NCBI GenBank assembly: GCA_902770835.1
Contig: CACXUM010000026.1
Span: 1-64,000, forward strand
Origin: an uncultured Bacteroidia bacterium
Lineage (GTDB): Bacteria; Bacteroidota; Bacteroidia; Bacteroidales; F082
Length of the DNA stretch: 64,000 nt
Reading direction: 5' to 3'
Each line of letters starts with the position of its first letter. The stretch's first letter is position 1. A program made the position numbers and the translations under genes. The notes below the pieces were generated by a model that worked only from the letters and a program-made list of their open reading frames with translations, had not been told where the DNA came from and did not search any database. Positions 1 through 8,118 of the stretch are shown here, piece by piece.

Positions 1-306
1 TGCTGCATAGCCAACACTGGCCAAAAGCAGGGTGAATAATCCGCTCCCAAGCGGTGCGCCAAAGGTCTGGTTGGTGACGTTCACGCCATCGGTCGGATTA
101 CCGAAAGTCTGATTGGTGACGATGTTTCCGTCCAAGGGATTGCCAAAGCCTTGGTTGGTCAAGGCTGCCGCGCCGCTGTTTCGTGGTCCCGCAGGTTCCT
201 CACCGCGTTGGAATAAACCGCCTTGGGCTGTTGCAACAATCGGAATAGACAATGCCATCACCATTGCCAACATTTTAAGTTTCTTTTTTGTCTTGTTGTT
301 TCGCAT
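1..306 (-). CDS. Partial exported protein with NQTFGNP-type repeats
   Basis: The gene starts at the ATG on the minus strand at 306 and runs off the left edge, so only 102 residues are visible. The N-terminus is lysine-rich and then hydrophobic (residues 11-27, ending VATAQ), a good signal peptide. Residues 51-85 hold three short repeats, NQGFGNP, NQTFGNP and NQTFGAP, spaced 14-15 residues apart and followed by LDG, TDG and LGS. The last visible part, PLGSGLFTLLLASVGYAA, is hydrophobic and may be a membrane or barrel-like C-terminal segment. I do not recognise a function; small exported proteins ending in a PLGSG-hydrophobic segment occur in Bacteroidota surface gene clusters. Export is well supported, function is unknown. 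Confidence 0.7.
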   Translation of the reverse strand, partial: MRNNKTKKKLKMLAMVMALSIPIVATAQGGLFQRGEEPAGPRNSGAAALTNQGFGNPLDGNIVTNQTFGNPTDGVNVTNQTFGAPLGSGLFTLLLASVGYAA

Positions 307-695
307 GATTTGAAACCGTTTTTGCCCTTTGGCTCGATCGGGCAATTTTGAAAACGACTACAGAGCGGAGCCTCCCAAACTTATCCTTATTTCAAGTAGT
401 TGGGTCTGCACTCCCATAAGAAGGAAAATAAGAATCAAGGAATTGCTCCGCTGTTTATGTTGTGTTTGATTAGACGCAACATAACAGCGAAAGCAACCTC
501 TTCTCTTAACCTCCCTCTTACGCGAATTGTGCAGATTCACTACATTAGGAACAAAGCGAAGAATGTGCTTTCTCTGGCCACTCCGATTTTTCCCGGAATG
601 ACGGGGGCAAAAATACAAAGATTTTCTTTTGTGGAAGAAAAATGGCAGAAAAAGACCTATAAAATGGAGAAAACTCATATTTTTTTGTCAAATAG
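307..695. other. Intergenic stretch, no gene seen
   Basis: About 390 bases between the left-edge gene and the higBA promoter. Open frames here lack family resemblance and overlap each other on both strands. A possible minus-strand -7 box (CAAACTTA, read TAAGTTTG) lies at 376-383, about 70 bases upstream of the left-edge gene. Nothing else is recognised. Confidence 0.4.
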
Positions 696-711
696 TTCCC
701 AAATTTGGGAA
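696..711. promoter_or_regulatory. Perfect 16-bp palindrome, probable higBA operator
   Basis: TTCCCAAATTTGGGAA is a perfect palindrome ending 8 bases before the -7 box of the toxin-antitoxin operon. HigA-type antitoxins are DNA-binding autorepressors that use palindromes at their own promoter, so this is the natural operator candidate. Assignment is inferred from position and symmetry. Confidence 0.6.
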
Positions 712-719
712 TTTTTGTG

Positions 720-727
720 TATTTTTG
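720..727 (+). promoter_or_regulatory. -7 box TATTTTTG for higBA
   Basis: Matches the Bacteroidota -7 consensus TAnnTTTG and lies 28 bases before the toxin ATG at 756. Its position shows that an in-frame upstream start at 705 would lie before the promoter and is unlikely to be used. Confidence 0.65.
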
Positions 728-755
728 CAGCCGATTAATAAAAACCCACCATAGT

Positions 756-1076
756 ATGAAAATAACCATCCAAGATGAAGACTTACAGGAACTCATAACG
801 ACAGGAACAAATACAGGCAAGTATAAAAAGTTGGCTCGAGACAAGAAATTCATAGAAAGATTAGCCAATGTCTATCGTATCATGACTTCTGTGGAAAAAA
901 CAAGTGATTTAGTGCCATATAGTTATCTGCATTACGAGAAATTGAAACACATAAATTTGAGTTCTGTCAGGATAATGAACAATCGTGTTGAAAGACTACT
1001 GTTTATCGAAAATGAAGATGGAATCGAAATAACACTTATTGAATTAAACGAAACTCATTATGGAAACAAGAAATGA
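756..1076 (+). CDS. higB: HigB/RelE-like toxin of a type II toxin-antitoxin pair
   Basis: 106 aa. It is small, basic, and lies directly upstream of an XRE-type antitoxin gene, with the 3' end overlapping that gene by 17 bases (1060-1076). This toxin-first order is typical of higBA. The C-terminal half (NRVERLLFIENEDGIEITLIELNETHYG) has the alternating beta-strand look of RelE-fold ribosome-dependent mRNA interferases, although I cannot confirm catalytic residues by eye. The start at 756 is chosen because the -7 box lies at 720-727. The operon is probably repressed by the HigA partner through the palindrome at 696-711. Toxin identity is inferred mainly from context and size. Confidence 0.65.
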   Translation: MKITIQDEDLQELITTGTNTGKYKKLARDKKFIERLANVYRIMTSVEKTSDLVPYSYLHYEKLKHINLSSVRIMNNRVERLLFIENEDGIEITLIELNETHYGNKK

Positions 1077-2157
1077 AAACCCAACTCCTTGGATTGCCAC
1101 ACATCCAGGCACAATATTAAAGTTGGAACTTGAGGAGCGAGGCATTTCTCAAAAAGAGTTCGCTGAGATGTTAGACATGCAAAAGTCGCATCTCAATGAA
1201 ATTATCAAAGGGAAAAGGGCTATGAGCATTAGTGTGGCCGACAAAATTGAAGAGGTATTAGGAATCTCTTCCGTATCACTTATGAATTTGCAGACGCAAT
1301 ATGAGTATGATCTCAGACAGATTGAAAACAGAAGTATTGAGGAACAAGAGGCTATCAACAAATTGAAATTGTTTGATGAAATCTTTGATGTCAAGACTTT
1401 ATTAAAGCGGTTGGGGTGCATGTGCAAAACAGCTGTTGAGAAACTGCGTTGTCTTGTTACAGGGATACAACAACCTGAACCAGCTGAATTGAAACTAGAA
1501 GCATGCGGTATGTTCAAAAAGTCGTCAAAAACTGGTCAAGACCCACGAATGTTGATGACATGGAAATTGCTTGCCGAAGCAACAGCAAGAAAAATCATGC
1601 CACAAGGTGTTTTTCGATCTGAAAGAAAAGCTGATTTAGTGAAAGAATTGGTGGATGCTTTTCATCAAAACAAGGATACTATCACAGTCATCACTCGTGT
1701 TTTTTCCAAATACGGGATTGCTTTTTGTGTCGTGAAAAAAGTGGAAAAGGCATCTGTTGATGGATATTCTTTTATCGAAAAAGATGTTCCATACATTATT
1801 GTTACAGAACGGTTTGATAGGATTGACAATCTTGCTTTTGCTGTTCTTCACGAAGTTGGTCATATCTTCCTTCATTATCTTGACGGAACGCAAAAGGAGT
1901 TTCATCTTAGCATCCAAGATTATGATAATGAAAGTGCCGAAGAACGAGAAGCAAATGCCTTTGCTGCAAATGCGCTTATTCCATCCAATTTATGGAAAAA
2001 CGCCCCCAAAGTTAGAGTTAATCCACTCGCCATTCAGAGAACATACACTGATTGGGCTGCTGATAATGGCTTCAACAAATGGATTGTCTTGGGAAGGATT
2101 TCCTACGAGACTGGAATGTATAAATTCAAATCCGACGATAGCAGAAGAATAAACTGA
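1060..2157 (+). CDS. higA: HigA-type antitoxin fused to an ImmA/IrrE metallopeptidase domain
   Basis: 365 aa. Residues about 12-66 form an XRE helix-turn-helix (GISQKEFAEMLDMQKSHLNE...) of the HigA/VapI kind that starts with the THPGTIL signature. The C-terminal third is an ImmA/IrrE (DUF955) zinc peptidase domain: HEVGH at residues 264-268 supplies the HExxH motif, and the downstream ESAEEREANAFAANALIP segment supplies the usual third metal ligand glutamate and the helix that follows. It overlaps the toxin gene by 17 bases, so translation is probably coupled. In this family the XRE domain binds the promoter and neutralises the toxin; the peptidase domain may cleave a repressor or itself. Which substrate is cut is not visible. 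Confidence 0.8.
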   Translation: METRNENPTPWIATHPGTILKLELEERGISQKEFAEMLDMQKSHLNEIIKGKRAMSISVADKIEEVLGISSVSLMNLQTQYEYDLRQIENRSIEEQEAINKLKLFDEIFDVKTLLKRLGCMCKTAVEKLRCLVTGIQQPEPAELKLEACGMFKKSSKTGQDPRMLMTWKLLAEATARKIMPQGVFRSERKADLVKELVDAFHQNKDTITVITRVFSKYGIAFCVVKKVEKASVDGYSFIEKDVPYIIVTERFDRIDNLAFAVLHEVGHIFLHYLDGTQKEFHLSIQDYDNESAEEREANAFAANALIPSNLWKNAPKVRVNPLAIQRTYTDWAADNGFNKWIVLGRISYETGMYKFKSDDSRRIN

Positions 2158-2164
2158 TACCAAA

Positions 2165-3337
2165 TCACATCAACTTCTGGTAAAACTGCCACCACTTGTC
2201 GGGCAGTTCGTTGCGCATGGCTTGGTCGTAGTCTTCCTTCGAGCAGGGGATGAAATGATGCCGTTCGTAACGTTTGTCGTCGTTTTGCAGAAACGACATG
2301 TCCATCCACCATTTGCCCGTGATTTTGTGGCAAAGGAAAACCACATCCTGACTGTCGCTGATTTGCACATTGTAACGCTTGAAGTCGGTGCTTTCGAGGG
2401 TGGGGATGTCGTCTTGGCGGTTGGCGAAGCCCTCGATGAAATACCAAATCATCTCGGCGATGAGGTTGGCTGTGCGCGAGTTGATGTCGTAGTGCGGGTT
2501 GTACTCGAAGAAACCAATGGACGAAAGTTTGAAACTCAATCCGGCATAGCGCGTCATGCGGCAGGCTTCCTCACCGTTGAAACCATTGGGCGAGGCGTTC
2601 TTTACCCCAGGGGCATCGGAGGCACGGACGGCTGCGATGTCGAAACTCAAAAGGTTGGCGTTGCGGATGAGCGGCTCGGTCAGTTCGATGTTTTGCTTGA
2701 TGCTGCCCAAGCGATAGGCATCGAAGAGCAACTGTTTCATCAACTCAATATTCTCTGTGTCAACATAATACGACTGGTAGCCGATGTTGGTGAAATTGAA
2801 CAGGAAATTGGGCTGGTGCAGGATGATGTGGCTCAAATAAGAGTGCGAATTGAGGGCTTCTTGGTCGTTGCCGATGTCGAACATAGGGTCGACGGCGGCA
2901 ATGTTGATGAGCTTGCCCGTCGGCTCATACACTTGGTACATCGTGTAGGTGAGGTCTTGTCCCGCCCCGATGACGATGGGCACGATTTTGTTCTTCAACA
3001 ACTCCGTAAGCACCTGATTGAAGGCAAAATAGGTATCGTTGATTTCCTTCCCAATCCTCACATTGCCAATGTCGATGATTTTCAGTTGAGGCCAATGGTT
3101 GAAGAGTTGGTAGAGTGCTTTGCGAATGTAATCGACGCCATCGGTGCAGCCTTTATTGTCGACCGCGCCACGTTCTTCCTTGATGCCTACAAGGGCTAAG
3201 TCTACGCCTTCGAGGTCGGGAAAAGTGTCCTCGCTGCGGAAAATACCAAGGGTTTCGCCCAAAGTTTTCTTTCCGGGACGGAAGCTTTGGGCGAAACACT
3301 TTTCGGATACAGGCTCAAGGAAAATGCTGATGTCCAT
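2165..3337 (-). CDS. Ureohydrolase-fold (arginase/agmatinase/formimidoylglutamase-like) protein with degenerate metal site
   Basis: 390 aa. Three ureohydrolase signature regions are present but altered. The usual GGGHD is GAGQD (residues 124-128), so the first histidine ligand is Q127. The usual DAHxD is DPMFD (150-154), keeping both aspartates but replacing the histidine by M152. The usual SxDxDxxDP is SFDIAAVRASDAPG (231-244), keeping D233 but replacing the second aspartate by A235. Half of the six manganese ligands are therefore missing, so classical hydrolysis of arginine, agmatine or formimidoylglutamate is doubtful. It is followed by a deoxyhypusine-synthase-like gene upstream on the same strand, a pairing that suggests a polyamine role. 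A palindromic repeat lies directly upstream of its start. Fold assignment is firm, activity is not. Confidence 0.75.
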   Translation of the reverse strand: MDISIFLEPVSEKCFAQSFRPGKKTLGETLGIFRSEDTFPDLEGVDLALVGIKEERGAVDNKGCTDGVDYIRKALYQLFNHWPQLKIIDIGNVRIGKEINDTYFAFNQVLTELLKNKIVPIVIGAGQDLTYTMYQVYEPTGKLINIAAVDPMFDIGNDQEALNSHSYLSHIILHQPNFLFNFTNIGYQSYYVDTENIELMKQLLFDAYRLGSIKQNIELTEPLIRNANLLSFDIAAVRASDAPGVKNASPNGFNGEEACRMTRYAGLSFKLSSIGFFEYNPHYDINSRTANLIAEMIWYFIEGFANRQDDIPTLESTDFKRYNVQISDSQDVVFLCHKITGKWWMDMSFLQNDDKRYERHHFIPCSKEDYDQAMRNELPDKWWQFYQKLM

Positions 3338-3349
3338 GGTGGCTTTCTG

Positions 3350-3432
3350 TCGCTTTGCGTCATTGCGAGGAACGAAGCAATCCAGAGAATAATATTAGAG
3401 CCCTGGATTGCTTCACTGCGTTCGCAATGACG
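3350..3432. repeat. REP-like palindromic element, full copy
   Basis: Two imperfect inverted arms (3358-3385 and 3403-3432) of the type CGTCATTGCGAGGAACGAAG / its complement flank a short AT-rich centre. Single arms of the same family occur at 23886-23926, 49204-49233 and 54511-54550 in this window. The element sits between two minus-strand genes and could fold into a long hairpin in the transcript. Confidence 0.8.
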
Positions 3433-3456
3433 ACGAGCGCGTCTTATGATAAATTA

Positions 3457-4491
3457 TTATTGATACAACTTTTGCCAGTTCTTATACTCGCGGTCTTTCC
3501 ACGGTGCATTGTGGTAGGCGTAACTGACGATGGCGGGGATGACGGTGGTACCTTCGGCATAGACCATCTGCTGGAGTTCCTCGCTCACCTTGCCCCACGA
3601 GCCGGCTTCGAGCAGCGTCGACGACGAGCAGGCGCCGTCACGCACGTCGGCCACGGTGATTTGGATGGCGTATTTGTGCATAGGCACCTCAACGCCAAGG
3701 ATTTCGGCGCAAACCACGGTGTCTTGGGCAAAGTTCTTGGGTGTGCCGCCACCGACCATAAACAGGCCGCTTTCGGGGCTGTTCATCTTGATTTCGGTGA
3801 GTTCGAGGAAGTCGGCCACCGAGTCGATGCTGACGTAGGGCTTGCCGGCTTTCTTGCGCAGCCACTGGTGCTTGCCGATGCCGAAACCGGCGCTGCTGTC
3901 GCTGAAGGCGGGGCAGAAAATCGGGACACCGCACTCGTAGCAGGTCTGGATGAGGCTCTCTTTCTTCACGCCATGACCGTTGGCCAACCATTTGCCGACT
4001 TCGTAAAGGAACTCGCGGCTGCTGTAGGGACGGCACTCCAAAGTGTCGGCCACATCGCAAGTAGCTTGGTCGCAGGCTTGCAGTTCTTCCTCGTCGATGA
4101 AGGTATCATAGATGCGGTCGATATAAAGTTCGCGCAGTTTAGTGTCGGGGATGACGTTCTCCTTCGTGCCGATATAGTGCTTGTAGCCAAGGGCTTCGAA
4201 GAGGTCCATGTCGATGATGCTGGCGCCTGTGGCGACCACGGCGTCAACCATCTTGTTCCTGACCATCTCCACATACACCTGCATACAGCCGGCAGCCGAG
4301 GTGGAACCGGCGATGGTGAGGATGTTGGTGCAGTCTTTTTCGGCAATCATCTGGCAGAGGATGTCGGCGGCGCGGGCCGTGTCGCGCGAGGTGAACGACA
4401 TCTTGCGCATGGCATTAATCAATTCAGTCGAATCATACTTCTTGATGTCGATATGTTCGACAACGTCTTTCAGTAAGTCTTTTTTCTCCAT
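3457..4491 (-). CDS. Deoxyhypusine synthase family protein
   Basis: 344 aa, close to the size of the family. The C-terminal signature is clear: EAGSWGKV with K301, followed by VYAEGTTVIPAIVSYA, matches the region of eukaryotic deoxyhypusine synthase that contains the catalytic lysine and the spermidine-site residues. The N-terminal half carries the NAD-binding Rossmann-like core (LTIAGSTSAAG, VVATGASIIDMDL). Bacteria have no eIF5A to modify; bacterial members are thought to transfer an aminobutyl group between polyamines, for example to make homospermidine. The neighbouring ureohydrolase-like gene fits a polyamine pathway. It is 119 bases upstream of that gene on the same strand with a palindromic repeat between them. 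Family assignment is firm, the exact acceptor is inferred. Confidence 0.85.
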   Translation of the reverse strand: MEKKDLLKDVVEHIDIKKYDSTELINAMRKMSFTSRDTARAADILCQMIAEKDCTNILTIAGSTSAAGCMQVYVEMVRNKMVDAVVATGASIIDMDLFEALGYKHYIGTKENVIPDTKLRELYIDRIYDTFIDEEELQACDQATCDVADTLECRPYSSREFLYEVGKWLANGHGVKKESLIQTCYECGVPIFCPAFSDSSAGFGIGKHQWLRKKAGKPYVSIDSVADFLELTEIKMNSPESGLFMVGGGTPKNFAQDTVVCAEILGVEVPMHKYAIQITVADVRDGACSSSTLLEAGSWGKVSEELQQMVYAEGTTVIPAIVSYAYHNAPWKDREYKNWQKLYQ

Positions 4492-4502
4492 TTTTTGTAT
4501 TC

Positions 4503-4530
4503 GATTTAAGATTTAAAATTCAAGATTTAA
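4503..4530. repeat. 7-bp tandem repeat, GATTTAA type
   Basis: Four units: GATTTAA, GATTTAA, AATTCAA, GATTTAA. It lies between the starts/ends of the deoxyhypusine-synthase-like and dinD genes. It is one of at least seven heptanucleotide arrays in the window. Confidence 0.75.
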
Positions 4531-4549
4531 GATGGCAAAAGGAATATAA

Positions 4550-5434
4550 TCATGGTTCTCCCTCGTCCTTAACTTGTTTCGGCAGTTTCGGAGAGGTCTT
4601 TTCTATCTGTTTTTCATGGCTTGCCACTCGACGCTCCACCTTCTTGATGTCTTCGGCGACTGGCAGGTTTTCCGGTCGGATGCCTCTTTGTCCCAGCATC
4701 TGACGAACACTGATATTGTTTTGAACATGTTCTTGTGTGATGGAAATTTCGCCTTGCAAGTCTTTTTGTTCCACATTGTAGTTGGTCATTTCTGTTGCAA
4801 GGTTTTTTGCGGCAATAGTCAGTGTGGGAAGAAAATCAGCCAACGGTCGGCTTGATTTGATGCCAAGGCGTTTCTTCATGTCTTCCGTTGTGTTGCCACC
4901 AAACAAAGCAGTATCGCCTTTCGAGCGGATTCTGCCAAAGCCTTTGTCGTCAACACCACGTTCATAGATGTTGCGCGACAGTTGTTTTTCGGAAGTGCGC
5001 AAACGCTCGCGGGTTTCCAATCGTGATAGTTGGTTAAGATGTTCCGCGATTAATTCGGCTCGACGGGTTTGCAATGCAAAATATCCCTGAGCGAAAGCAA
5101 TTTCTTCCTTTTTCGGGTCACCATTCTGCGCAATCAGGTAACAGGCGTATCGGGTAAGCATGAAATCGGTGATTTCTCTTTGAGATCCGCTTCCCAAAGT
5201 GACCATTTTCGTGACCTCACGAAAATGGTCATCTACATTGATATTCTGCGTTTTACAGGATTCAACGGCTCGGCTGATAGCCACAAGGAAATTCTCCCAA
5301 CGGGCATAGCCTAAAACAGGTTGCAACTCCCTCGCAAACCAAATCTCCACTTGTTCCTGACCATCATCGCTTTTGATGAAATGCATGATTTCGTCAAAAG
5401 TCTGCTTATGCTGATTGATTCTTGCAATATCCAT
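4550..5434 (-). CDS. dinD: DNA-damage-inducible protein D (DinD)
   Basis: 294 aa, the usual DinD length. The N-terminal motif region FARELQPVLGYARWENFLVAISRA and the following GSGSQREITDFMLTRYACYLIAQNGDPKKEEIAFAQ are the family hallmarks (BRO-N-like DNA damage response domain). The middle part (AGLALFGGNTTEDMKKRLGIK-like region, residues about 170-200) and the C-terminal coiled section also fit. In E. coli DinD is LexA-regulated and inhibits RecA filaments. Here no LexA box was identified; a TATTTTTG -7 box lies at 5460-5467 on the minus strand. dinD is commonly carried in variable regions, and here it stands alone between core genes. A perfect 14-bp-stem palindrome lies in its coding sequence at 5201-5230. 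Confidence 0.88.
   Translation of the reverse strand: MDIARINQHKQTFDEIMHFIKSDDGQEQVEIWFARELQPVLGYARWENFLVAISRAVESCKTQNINVDDHFREVTKMVTLGSGSQREITDFMLTRYACYLIAQNGDPKKEEIAFAQGYFALQTRRAELIAEHLNQLSRLETRERLRTSEKQLSRNIYERGVDDKGFGRIRSKGDTALFGGNTTEDMKKRLGIKSSRPLADFLPTLTIAAKNLATEMTNYNVEQKDLQGEISITQEHVQNNISVRQMLGQRGIRPENLPVAEDIKKVERRVASHEKQIEKTSPKLPKQVKDEGEP
5201..5230. repeat. Perfect inverted repeat inside dinD
   Basis: GACCATTTTCGTGA is followed after 2 bases by its exact reverse complement, giving a 14-bp stem with almost no loop. It encodes ordinary DinD residues (HFREVTKMV), so it may be a cruciform-prone site or chance. Confidence 0.6.
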
Positions 5435-5459
5435 AATTCTTCCTAATGCTTAGGCACTG

Positions 5460-5467
5460 CAAAAATA
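5460..5467 (-). promoter_or_regulatory. -7 box for dinD
   Basis: CAAAAATA on the plus strand, read TATTTTTG on the minus strand, 26 bases upstream of the dinD ATG. Matches the Bacteroidota consensus. Confidence 0.6.
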
Positions 5468-5495
5468 GTCAAAACAAGTGACAAACGCAAATTAA

Positions 5496-7817
5496 TTATT
5501 TCTTCCTCACCACCTTCTTCTTAGGCGCGTTCTTGGGGTCTTCCATGATGGCCATGCAGTCTTTGTGGCTCAGCGTGGAGGGGTTGGTGTCTTTCGGAAT
5601 CTTGTAGTTGCTCTTCTTATAAGAAATGTATGGCCCGAAACGGCCGTTCATCACGCGCAGGTCGGGGTCTTCGTCGAAGGTGAGGATGATGTTGTCCAAG
5701 TCCTTCTGTCGTTTTTCGTTGATGATTTCGACGGCGCGGTCGTATTCCACGAGGGAAGGATTGTCGGTTTTGGCAAGGCTGTAGAACTTGTTGTCGTGGC
5801 GGATGTAAGGCCCGAAACGACCCACAGCCACAGTGATTTCCTTGCCTTCAAACTCGCCGAGAATGCGCGGGAAGTCGAACAGTTTCAGCACTTCCTCCAA
5901 GGTGACGCTCTCGATGCTCATGTCTTTCTTCAGGCCGGCAAAGCGAGGCTTCTCTTCCGATTCGGTGTCGCCGATTTGCGCCACCGGACCGAAACGCCCG
6001 ACTTTCACATACACATTCTTGCCCGTGGCAGGGTCTTGGCCAAGAAGTTTCTCGCCGCTGAACTTGCCCGAGGTCTCCGTGGTGGAGATAACCTGCTTGT
6101 GGAAGTCCTTGTAGAAGTCCCTGATCATCGCGTTCCATTGGCGTTGGCCTTCGGCAATCTTGTCGAATTCTTTCTCCACGTTGGCGGTGAAGTTGTAGTC
6201 GATGATGCTTTCAAAGTATTGGGTCAGGAATTTGTTCACCAAAATCCCGATGTCGGTTGGTAGCAGTTTACCCTTCTCGGCACCATAATTTTCCTTGCCT
6301 GTCTTATCGGTTATTTTGTTGCTTTTCAAGCTGATGATTTGATAAGTCAATGGCTCGCCCTTGATGTCGCCTTTGGTCACATACTCGCGTTTTTGGATGG
6401 TCGAAATGGTTGGCGCGTAGGTCGAAGGACGCCCGATGCCCAATTCCTCCATCTTTTTCACGAGGCTGGCCTCGGTGTAACGCAGCGGATGGCGCGTGAA
6501 GCGTTGCTGGGCCTCCATCTTGTCCAAGTCGAGCAGGGTGCCGACCTCGATGGGCGGCAGGATGGCGGAGGTGTCTTCGGTGCGGTCGTCGTCGTAACTT
6601 TCCATATAAACTTTCAGGAAACCGTCGAACAAAATGACCTCACCCGTGGCCACAAACTGCCTGTCGTTGGTCGAAATGCCGATGTTTACGTTGGTTCTTT
6701 CCATTTGTGCATCAGCCATTTGCGAAGCGATGGTGCGCTTCCAAATCAGTTCGTAGAGTTTGCGCTCGTCGGCGGAGCCTTTGATGGTGTGTTGATCCAA
6801 GTAAGTCGGGCGGATGGCTTCGTGGGCCTCTTGTGCGCCCTTGGTCTTGGTTTGGTATTGGCGGGTTTTCACATATTCCGCGCCGTAGTTTTCGGTGATT
6901 TCCTTCTTGGCCATACCGAGGGCGAGGCTCGAAAGGTTGACCGAGTCGGTACGCATATAGGTGATTTTCCCGGATTCATAGAGTTGCTGTGCGATGCGCA
7001 TCGTGTTGGCCACCGAAAAACCGAGTTTTCTTGCGGCCTCCTGTTGCAAAGTGGAGGTGGTGAAAGGCGGCGCGGGATACCTCGCGGCGGGTTTTTTCTC
7101 GATGGCTTCCACCTTGTAGTTTGCATTGATGCACGACTCCACAAACTTGCGCGTTTCTTCCTCAGTATCAAAGCGATTGGGCAATTCGGCGGCGATGGTG
7201 TATTCCTGTCCGTCCTTCAAAAAAGTGAATTGCGCCGTCACGCGATAGGCACTGGTCTGCACGAAATTCTTGATTTCCTCCTCGCGCTCCACGATGAGGC
7301 GCACGGCCACCGACTGCACACGACCTGCTGACAATGAGGGTTTTACCTTCTTCCAAAGCAGGGGCGAGAGTTCGTAACCCACGAGGCGGTCGAGCACGCG
7401 GCGGGCTTGTTGGGCGGCCACGAGTCCCATATCGATATCGCGTGGATTCTCGATGGCGTTGAGAATGGCCGATTTGGTGATTTCGTGGAAGACGATACGT
7501 TTCGTGTCTTTCTTCTTCAGGTCAAGGGCTTCGTAAAGATGCCACGAGATGGATTCTCCTTCGCGGTCTTCATCGGATGCAAGCCACACGGTATCAGAGG
7601 CTTTCGAGAGTTTCCTCAACTCGGCCACGAGTGCTTTCTTGTCGTCCGAAATCTCGTATTCGGGTTCAAAATCCTTCTCGATATTGACGCTTAAAGTATT
7701 CTTGTTCAAGTCGCGCACGTGTCCGTAGCTCGACTTCACCGTGTATTCTTTGCCCAAAAAACCCTCGATGGTTTTGGCTTTGGCCGGTGACTCCACGATA
7801 ACTAAATTCTTTGCCAT
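5496..7817 (-). CDS. topA: DNA topoisomerase I
   Basis: 773 aa. Type IA topoisomerase that relaxes negative supercoils. The Toprim domain is at the N-terminus (LVIVESPAKAKTIEGFLG; acidic DEDREG at about residues 82-87). The catalytic tyrosine is Y287 in GKITYMRTDS. The nucleotide-binding and gate motifs RPSTYAPTIS follow. The C-terminal region, from about residue 590, has three repeats with GRFGP or GRFGPYI and ends in a lysine-rich tail; there are no cysteine zinc ribbons, as in many Bacteroidota TopA. A TAATTTTG -7 box lies at 7891-7898 (minus strand). It is an essential housekeeping gene with no neighbour in an obvious operon. Confidence 0.97.
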   Translation of the reverse strand: MAKNLVIVESPAKAKTIEGFLGKEYTVKSSYGHVRDLNKNTLSVNIEKDFEPEYEISDDKKALVAELRKLSKASDTVWLASDEDREGESISWHLYEALDLKKKDTKRIVFHEITKSAILNAIENPRDIDMGLVAAQQARRVLDRLVGYELSPLLWKKVKPSLSAGRVQSVAVRLIVEREEEIKNFVQTSAYRVTAQFTFLKDGQEYTIAAELPNRFDTEEETRKFVESCINANYKVEAIEKKPAARYPAPPFTTSTLQQEAARKLGFSVANTMRIAQQLYESGKITYMRTDSVNLSSLALGMAKKEITENYGAEYVKTRQYQTKTKGAQEAHEAIRPTYLDQHTIKGSADERKLYELIWKRTIASQMADAQMERTNVNIGISTNDRQFVATGEVILFDGFLKVYMESYDDDRTEDTSAILPPIEVGTLLDLDKMEAQQRFTRHPLRYTEASLVKKMEELGIGRPSTYAPTISTIQKREYVTKGDIKGEPLTYQIISLKSNKITDKTGKENYGAEKGKLLPTDIGILVNKFLTQYFESIIDYNFTANVEKEFDKIAEGQRQWNAMIRDFYKDFHKQVISTTETSGKFSGEKLLGQDPATGKNVYVKVGRFGPVAQIGDTESEEKPRFAGLKKDMSIESVTLEEVLKLFDFPRILGEFEGKEITVAVGRFGPYIRHDNKFYSLAKTDNPSLVEYDRAVEIINEKRQKDLDNIILTFDEDPDLRVMNGRFGPYISYKKSNYKIPKDTNPSTLSHKDCMAIMEDPKNAPKKKVVRKK

Positions 7818-7890
7818 AGTCTCAATTTTTCACTTTTGGAGGGGAGGTTTGCCCCCGTTACACTCCGTTCAATGCTTCGCATTTCGCGTG

Positions 7891-7898
7891 CAAAATTA
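7891..7898 (-). promoter_or_regulatory. -7 box for topA
   Basis: CAAAATTA on the plus strand reads TAATTTTG on the minus strand, about 74 bases upstream of the topA ATG, with a CAAAA (-33-like) at 7915-7919. The rest of the 300-base gap between topA and cysQ is AT-rich and holds no recognised gene. Confidence 0.5.
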
Positions 7899-8105
7899 GT
7901 GGAATAAAAGCGGACAAAACACACTTTTTTGAAGATTTTTTCTTATGTCGTTGATTTACAGTAAAATAATTTATCAAACTACGAATTACACTAATTTCAC
8001 GAATGTCTGTTTTTGAATTTTGGACGCATGCGTCCGAATATTTACGAATATTGGCATAACCGCGAAATATTCGTTTTATTCGTGCCATTCGTAGTTATTT
8101 CTTTG

Positions 8106-8113
8106 TACTTTTG
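8106..8113 (+). promoter_or_regulatory. -7 box TACTTTTG for cysQ
   Basis: It lies only 5 bases before the cysQ ATG at 8119, so the transcript is nearly leaderless. Confidence 0.6.
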
Positions 8114-8118
8114 CACCA

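Noticed and set aside
358..738. Open frames on both strands in the gap before higBA
   Set aside because: They overlap each other, have no recognisable domain and contain the operator region.
2222..3199. Long plus-strand open frame of 325 codons opposite the ureohydrolase gene
   Set aside because: It is antisense to a clear gene, has no family signature and arises from the codon pattern of the real gene. The same applies to many similar frames, such as 21304-22986 and 5565-6263.
3350..3432. Palindrome considered as a transcription terminator
   Set aside because: No T-tract follows, and the same sequence recurs at other sites including inside genes, so it is a repeat element.
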